From Betaproteobacteria bacterium (lineage in GTDB: Bacteria > Pseudomonadota > Gammaproteobacteria > Burkholderiales > Rhodocyclaceae), in assembly GCA_009777245.1 (NCBI GenBank), contig WRMF01000024.1:1-40481 (forward strand): a stretch of DNA of 40,481 nucleotides. The letters run 5' to 3'. The notes below the pieces were generated by a model. It was not told the origin of the DNA. It searched no databases and worked only from the letters and a program-made list of their open reading frames with translations. Of this stretch, positions 36,389-40,481 are shown in pieces (positions within the stretch are counted from its first letter, which is position 1; every line of letters starts with the position of its first letter). A program made the translations under genes and the position numbers.

Positions 36389-36706
36389 TTACCCCAGTCT
36401 TCTCCCGCTGATTAGGCCGCTCATCTTCTGCATCAATTCCGCCCGCTCCTCCGAGCTTAGCCGGTAGAACCAGCGCAATAGCACAGCCTCATCGTCATCT
36501 TCCGCGTAAAAGAATGAGACTGGCACGCTCAACACACGAGCAATCCGTTCCACCATTGAGGAATCTGGCTCGTGCTTGCCTCGCTCATACTGGTTCATTC
36601 GAGCGCTTGCCGACATTTCGTCAATCCCCGCCAGCACACCAAGTCGTGCCTGAGACAGTCCGGCTTCACGCCTAATCTCCTTGAGACGCTTTGAAAAGAC
36701 AGACAT
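36389..36706 (-). CDS. XRE-family transcriptional regulator
   Basis: A 105-residue DNA-binding protein with a Cro/C1-type helix-turn-helix over about 7-66 (LKEIRREAGLSQARLGVLAGI...MNQYERGKHEPD...ARVLSVPVSFFYAEDDDEA). The C-terminal part, WFYRLSSEERAELMQKMSG, may dimerise. It is transcribed divergently from the lipoprotein gene at 36809, and the 102-base gap contains two inverted repeats and a promoter. It therefore probably controls itself and that neighbour. No toxin-like partner is evident. Confidence 0.9.
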   Translation of the reverse strand: MSVFSKRLKEIRREAGLSQARLGVLAGIDEMSASARMNQYERGKHEPDSSMVERIARVLSVPVSFFYAEDDDEAVLLRWFYRLSSEERAELMQKMSGLISGRRLG

Positions 36707-36728
36707 CCACAGCCTCCAGTATAGAGGC

Positions 36729-36741
36729 TAAGATGATCTTA
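36729..36741. promoter_or_regulatory. Palindrome between divergent XRE and lipoprotein genes, likely operator
   Basis: TAAGATGATCTTA is a perfect 13-base palindrome, 23 bases before the XRE start codon and nine bases before the -35 box of the opposite promoter. Short palindromes of this size are usual XRE-family targets. Confidence 0.5.
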
Positions 36742-36749
36742 GGTAGTTG

Positions 36750-36778
36750 TTGACTTTGTACTAAGAGTTTTTTAGTAT
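36750..36778 (+). promoter_or_regulatory. Promoter of the lipoprotein gene
   Basis: TTGACT (36750-36755) and TAGTAT (36773-36778) are 17 bases apart, 31 bases before the ATG. An inverted repeat TACTAA/TTAGTA (36759-36764, 36772-36777) lies across the spacer and -10 box. Confidence 0.6.
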
Positions 36779-36808
36779 TGGGTTTTCAACTCACAATGGG
36801 GAATTGTT

Positions 36809-37465
36809 ATGAGACTGTTAGCGATTACCTTGGCATCTGCGTTTTTGCTCGCTGGGTGTGGCACAGCCAACAACTACCTGGCACAGAAAAGTCATACGAT
36901 GGAGTATTATCGAATTTTCGATATCAAAACAACAGCTTCTAGGCAGAGCGTTGCCAAAGCGGCAAGCAATGGAATAGGACGCAATGTAAACAGCGTACAG
37001 GAAGCCACTCCGATTCCAGCTACTGGTGAAATCCCTGAAACACCAGGGCGATTCAAGCTCGTAAATCCACTAGCTGGTTCCCAATTTGCTGCACTAGCTG
37101 GTGCTGGTGGTTTACCACGCTTTCCAGTCTGTGACGACGCAATCTGGACGGCGCGAGCCCAACGAATCATCACCGATTACAATACTACGCATCTGACGGC
37201 TTGCCTATTTCAGTACAAGGACGGCTACCACCTCAATCTTTACGCAGCGCTTGTAAAGAAAACGGGGGGAGTATTCCAGATTAGCCTGACTATGACTGAT
37301 GCTTTAGTTGGTACGCCGGAAGAATGGACGGAGAAAACGCTGCTTGACATCGTGCGCACAATTCATTCTGAGTCTGGCGCAGAAATTACGTTGCTGGAAG
37401 CACAGCCTGATATTGCCGGAACTCCTTGGCTGGATGATGGAAAACCGCTAGAGCAACTCAAGTAG
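36809..37465 (+). CDS. Hypothetical lipoprotein
   Basis: A 218-residue protein with a lipoprotein signal peptide ending in LLAGC (lipidated C17). The mature part has no family I recognise. It contains a Pro/Ala-rich stretch (about 65-95), PVCDDAIWTARAQRI and a C-terminal domain with HLNLYAALVKKTGG, which looks like alternating beta strands. The protein is probably outer- or inner-membrane anchored, facing the periplasm. It is divergent from the XRE gene, with a good promoter and operator-like repeats between them, and convergent with thrS. Confidence 0.8.
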   Translation: MRLLAITLASAFLLAGCGTANNYLAQKSHTMEYYRIFDIKTTASRQSVAKAASNGIGRNVNSVQEATPIPATGEIPETPGRFKLVNPLAGSQFAALAGAGGLPRFPVCDDAIWTARAQRIITDYNTTHLTACLFQYKDGYHLNLYAALVKKTGGVFQISLTMTDALVGTPEEWTEKTLLDIVRTIHSESGAEITLLEAQPDIAGTPWLDDGKPLEQLK

Positions 37466-37532
37466 TCCGTAGATTTGGGGGGAGCATAGCGAACTCCAAC
37501 CCATGGGATTGACCGTCGTTTTACAGGAGTCG

Positions 37533-39452
37533 CTATGCCCCTGATCTCGTCACTATCTCCCCATTCATCCGCTCTATCAACGCTGCCAGCGGCATTGTCC
37601 CCAGGTCCTCGCCTTTTGCTCGCACTGCGACCAAGCCCGCTTCCTTTTCCTTATCGCCCACAATTAGCTGATATGGCAGGCGGTTCATGCTATGGGCGCG
37701 AATCTTCCAGGTTATTTTTTCATCGCGGGTGTCGGCCTCGGCGCGCAGTCCCGCCGCGCGTAATTCCTCCGCCACACGAATCGCATAATCAGCCTGGCGT
37801 TCGGAGATGGAGAGCACAACCGCGTGTTGCGGCGCAAGCCAGAGCGGAAACGCGCCCGTGTAGTGCTCGATCAGAATGCCCACAAAACGCTCCAACGAAC
37901 CGAAAAGGGCGCGATGCAGCAGAACCGGACGCTTGTAGGCATTGTCCGCATCAACATAATGAATGTCGAAACGCTCAGGCAGGTTCATGTCGACCTGCAA
38001 AGTGCCGCATTGCCAGTCGCGCCCGATTGCGTCGCGCAGCACAAATTCCAGCTTGGGGCCATAGAACGCGCCCTCGCCGGGAAAAAGTTCATAGGCAACT
38101 TCCATGTGCTTTAACGCTTGTTCCAACGCGCCCTCCAGCTTGTCCCAAATGGCATCCGTTCCAATCCGGTTGGCAGGACGGGTTGAAAGTTTCACCCGCA
38201 CATTCTCAAAACCAAAATCCTTGTAGATACTGAAAATCAATTGCACAACATTGCGACATTCCGCTTCCATCTGCTCTTCGGTACAGAAAATATGCGCGTC
38301 GTCCTGGGTAAAGTGACGCACTCTTAACAGGCCGTGCAATGCGCCGGAAGGCTCATAGCGGTGCACCTTGCCGAATTCCGCCATCTTTAACGGCAGATCG
38401 CGGTAGCTCTTCACCCCTTGCGCGTACATGGCCAGAGCGCCAGGGCAATTCATCGGCTTTAAGGCAAATACGCGCTCGTCCTCGGTCTGGGTGGTAAACA
38501 TGTGCTCCCGATAATTGAACCAGTGCCCGGAAGTCTCCCAAAGAGCGCGATCCATCACATCCGGCGTGTTGATTTCCAGATAGCCCGCCTTGTCCTGCTG
38601 CTCACGCATGTAATCAATCAAGGTCTGGAACAGTCGCCAGCCTTTGGGATGCCAGAACACCGCCCCCGGCGCTTCATCCTGAAAATGGAAAAGGTCAAGC
38701 TGTTGCCCTAGGCGGCGATGGTCGCGCCTTTCCGCTTCTTCCAGTTGATGCAGATAGGCTTCCTGCTCTTCCTTCCTTACCCAGGCCGTGCCATAAATGC
38801 GCTGCAACATCTCGTTTCTGGAGTCGCCGCGCCAGTATGCGCCCGCAACTTTCATCAGCTTGAAGACCTTGAGTTTGCCGGTGGACGGCACATGCGGCCC
38901 CCGGCAAAGGTCGGTGAACTCCCCTTGCCGGTACAGGGAGACTTCTTCCCCCTGCGGTATGGCGGCAATCAACTCCGCCTTGTATTTTTCCCCTTGGGCA
39001 AGAAAAAACCGCACGGCTTCATCGCGTGATTGGACTTCGCGCGTGACCGGAGAATCCGCCCTGGCAAGCTCCGTCATTTTATTTTCGATGGCGGTCAAAT
39101 CTTCCGGCGTAAAGGGGCGCTTGTAGGCAAAATCGTAATAGAAGCCGTTTTCAATTACCGGCCCGATGGTTACTTCCGCATCCGGGTACAGACTCTTGAC
39201 CGCATGCGCGAGCAGATGCGCGGTGGAATGACGTATGACTTCCAGACCTTCCGGGTCTTTGTCGGTCACTATTGCCAAGGCTGCGTCTTGCTGGATCGTG
39301 TAGGAGGTATCAACCAGTCGCCCATCAATTTTTCCGGCCAGCGCCGCCTTTGCCAATCCCGCGCCGATGCTTGCCGCCACCTCTGCTACAGTGACGGGCG
39401 TAGGGTAAGCGCGGACGGAAGCATCCGGCAGGGTAATATTGATGGCGGACAT
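37533..39452 (-). CDS. thrS: Threonyl-tRNA synthetase
   Basis: Charges tRNA-Thr and edits mischarged Ser-tRNA-Thr. The start at 39452 ([16 protein letters not shown]) follows GGAGGCG and gives 639 residues, the usual length. A further 49 residues upstream are unconserved. The order is a TGS domain (1-62), an editing domain with H75, H79, C183 and H187, a class II catalytic core with zinc ligand C336 (MNCPGAL) and motif 2 around [20 protein letters not shown], and a C-terminal anticodon-binding domain. In most proteobacteria infC, rpmI and rplT follow thrS. Here a convergent lipoprotein gene does. Confidence 0.97.
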   Translation of the reverse strand: MSAINITLPDASVRAYPTPVTVAEVAASIGAGLAKAALAGKIDGRLVDTSYTIQQDAALAIVTDKDPEGLEVIRHSTAHLLAHAVKSLYPDAEVTIGPVIENGFYYDFAYKRPFTPEDLTAIENKMTELARADSPVTREVQSRDEAVRFFLAQGEKYKAELIAAIPQGEEVSLYRQGEFTDLCRGPHVPSTGKLKVFKLMKVAGAYWRGDSRNEMLQRIYGTAWVRKEEQEAYLHQLEEAERRDHRRLGQQLDLFHFQDEAPGAVFWHPKGWRLFQTLIDYMREQQDKAGYLEINTPDVMDRALWETSGHWFNYREHMFTTQTEDERVFALKPMNCPGALAMYAQGVKSYRDLPLKMAEFGKVHRYEPSGALHGLLRVRHFTQDDAHIFCTEEQMEAECRNVVQLIFSIYKDFGFENVRVKLSTRPANRIGTDAIWDKLEGALEQALKHMEVAYELFPGEGAFYGPKLEFVLRDAIGRDWQCGTLQVDMNLPERFDIHYVDADNAYKRPVLLHRALFGSLERFVGILIEHYTGAFPLWLAPQHAVVLSISERQADYAIRVAEELRAAGLRAEADTRDEKITWKIRAHSMNRLPYQLIVGDKEKEAGLVAVRAKGEDLGTMPLAALIERMNGEIVTRSGA

Positions 39453-39777
39453 AAAGCGCCTCCGGCGAGGAGAAAAAGATAGCGACAAAAAATGCGGCCT
39501 GGCCGCATTGATCAACATGGCAGGCGCGATCACTAACGCACAAATCGCTGGAAGCCTTACCAATAACTGATTCTGAAAATTCGATTTGCCGTTATGCAAT
39601 CAAACGCCCCGCTATTTAGCGCTTGCTGCCCCTGCCTTTCCAACCGGGGTCTTGACGTGCGCGGCGCGGTCAAGTTTCCAGAATCCAAGGATGAAAGGAT
39701 AGCATCCAATGCTGGCTTGTGTAAACTCCCCGGCGAGAGAGGGCAGCGGGTCAGGTTGAACACTTGTTAGGCGCAAT
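39453..39777. other. Upstream region of thrS, no gene identified
   Basis: About 325 bases hold the thrS leader and promoter on the minus strand, but I cannot place a convincing -35/-10 pair or an operator. A GTTAGGC at about 39766-39772 resembles an integron core, but it is part of the sequence shared with the upstream edge of the repeat at 30204. Confidence 0.4.
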
Positions 39778-39876
39778 CCTCGCCGTTTATGGCGAGGTGA
39801 GCGAGATTGTTTTTGGAGCCTTCGGCTCTCTAACCTGTGCCGAGGAATTCCCGGCCTTTAGGCAGGGGCGACTCAA
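39778..39876 (+). repeat. IS200/IS605-type right-end-like element, copy C
   Basis: A 99-base copy of the unit at 25389 and 30204: CCTCGCC-gtttat-GGCGAGG hairpin, GTGAGCGAGA, a GGAGCC-ttc-GGCTCT hairpin, CTAACCTGTGCCGAGGAATT, and a decayed terminal hairpin GGCC-ttta-GGC followed by GACTCAAA. No tnpB is nearby. Confidence 0.6.
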
Positions 39877-39904
39877 ATAGATGCTTTCTGAATTTGCGCC
39901 GCAA

Positions 39905-40022
39905 TCACCCTCCTCCCGGCTCCTCTCCCTCTTTCCCGCCCCTTCGGTGCGTCCCCTTTGACTTGCGGAGAAGCCAAAAGGGGCAAGGCGGCAATTGGGG
40001 TTAGCCCCCTTTTTAAAGGGCA
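39905..40022. repeat. Dispersed repeat ending in a CCCCCTTTTTAAAGGG palindrome
   Basis: Degenerate CTCTCCC and CCCCTTTGACTTGCGGAGAAGCC units are related to 16829-16860. The palindrome at about 40006-40020 abuts the IS end at 40023, as at the other IS copies. Confidence 0.55.
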
Positions 40023-40481
40023 TTGCTCACTTTATATTGATTGTTTTGTACTGTTTTTGATGAAAGAACAGTAGGAGGGTATCGTTCAACGCCTCAAGGC
40101 TTTTGCTGTACCTCTTACTCTTCCTGTTGAATCTGGCAAGGTTATCCCTGACACTGCTGTTGATACTCTCTATCAAGTGCGTTTGTGATTTCCCCGGCGC
40201 TATTCTGTGTAGCTTTGATATCCCTATCCTTGCAAACACTTCTGTGTAGCAACTGTTTCCATCTGTGTAGATACGCGCTATCTTGCCAACCGCCTTTCTC
40301 GCAGCATGATAAAGTTGAGCCGCGCACTTGCTTGCAGTCCCTATGACATAAGCAATAACCTTGCCCGCCCTTCTAGAATAAGCAAGCCATACTTGAATTC
40401 TTGAGCCCCTTTTTTTACACGTGTATAAAGCTCGTCCATCTCTATGATTTCTGGTATTTCATCACCCTCCAGCAGGGTTTG
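40023..40481 (-). mobile_element. IS1-like insertion sequence, 3' part, cut by the window edge
   Basis: The terminal repeat at 40023-40044 is the inverted partner of 102-123 and 16898-16919. The transposase stop codon lies inside the repeat. The element is on the minus strand and leaves the window at 40481, so its 5' part is not seen. Confidence 0.85.
40027..40481 (-). CDS. IS1-like transposase, C-terminal DDE part, with a -1 frameshift
   Basis: Entering from the right edge, the first frame reads TLLEGDEIPEIIEMDELYTRVKK, including the first acidic residues of the catalytic domain (EMDE). At 40410-40416 there are seven A residues on the minus strand. Reading on in this frame soon gives a stop, but a -1 step gives RGSRIQVWLAYSRRAGKVIAYVIG and an open frame of 127 codons ending at 40027. 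It includes YTDGN and THLIESINSSVRDNLARFNRK, as in InsB. The A-AAA-AAA heptamer fits programmed -1 slippage, but a single-base deletion or sequencing error from an eight-A original would look the same. Confidence 0.75.

Noticed and set aside
39766-39772. GTTAGGC as a possible second integron core site
   Set aside because: No matching R''/L'' boxes or cassette gene are present. The surrounding bases (TTGAACAC...GCGCAATCCT) are shared with the upstream edge of the repeat at 30204, so it is explained by that repeat.

Overview
The window looks like a chromosomal segment of a Gram-negative, probably betaproteobacterial, genome of fairly high G+C. The evidence is a fused chorismate mutase/prephenate dehydratase next to hisC, a rimP-nusA-infB block, groESL behind a perfect CIRCE operator, a monomeric-type NADP isocitrate dehydrogenase, and Neisseria-like ATTCCC...GGGAAT mosaic repeats. 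The lineage is an inference. Both ends of the window lie inside copies of the same IS1-like insertion sequence.

Layout, left to right. 1-372: IS end and degenerate repeats. 373-2586 (minus): pheA-hisC. 3207-5836 (plus): mltD and hemW. 5865-10777 (plus): the translation/transcription operon rimP-nusA-infB, with its promoter and a terminator-like hairpin that touches the rimP start codon. 10794-11240: an orphan gene with integron-cassette-like boundaries. 11283-12338: an Old Yellow Enzyme family reductase. 12797-14458 (minus): a chemoreceptor. 14574-16694 (minus): groES-groEL with CIRCE, promoter and terminator. 16735-17608: repeats, an IS remnant and tRNA-Lys(CTT). 17724-19946: icd. 20604-23192: gyrA, with inverted copies of a palindromic repeat on both sides. 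23774-25364: two zinc-ribbon membrane proteins of unknown function. 25638-27275: lgt and map. 27611-30027: an indolepyruvate oxidoreductase alpha subunit without its beta subunit, then a DUF411 metal-binding protein. 30501-35145: an operon of two different substrate-binding proteins, a permease, an ATPase and a cysteine synthase. 35269-37465: a DUF2157 membrane protein, an XRE regulator and a lipoprotein. 37533-39452 (minus): thrS. 39778-40481: repeats and the second IS end.

Most genes are housekeeping. The most system-like locus is the five-gene operon at 30.5-35.1 kb. An SsuABC-like importer there has two Cys-containing binding proteins, one a lipoprotein with a His/Asp-rich tail, and is translationally coupled to cysK. 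It probably brings in a sulfur compound, a metal, or a metal-thiol complex; the substrate is not known.

The spaces between genes are crowded with small repeats: NIME-like mosaics, IS200/IS605-type hairpin ends without a transposase, palindromic repeats, and degenerate CTCTCCC/GGGAGAG repeats. Several widely conserved gene neighbourhoods are broken: infB lacks rbfA-truB, thrS lacks infC, pheA-hisC lacks serC and tyrA-aroA, and iorA lacks iorB. This suggests a genome with much past IS and repeat-driven rearrangement.
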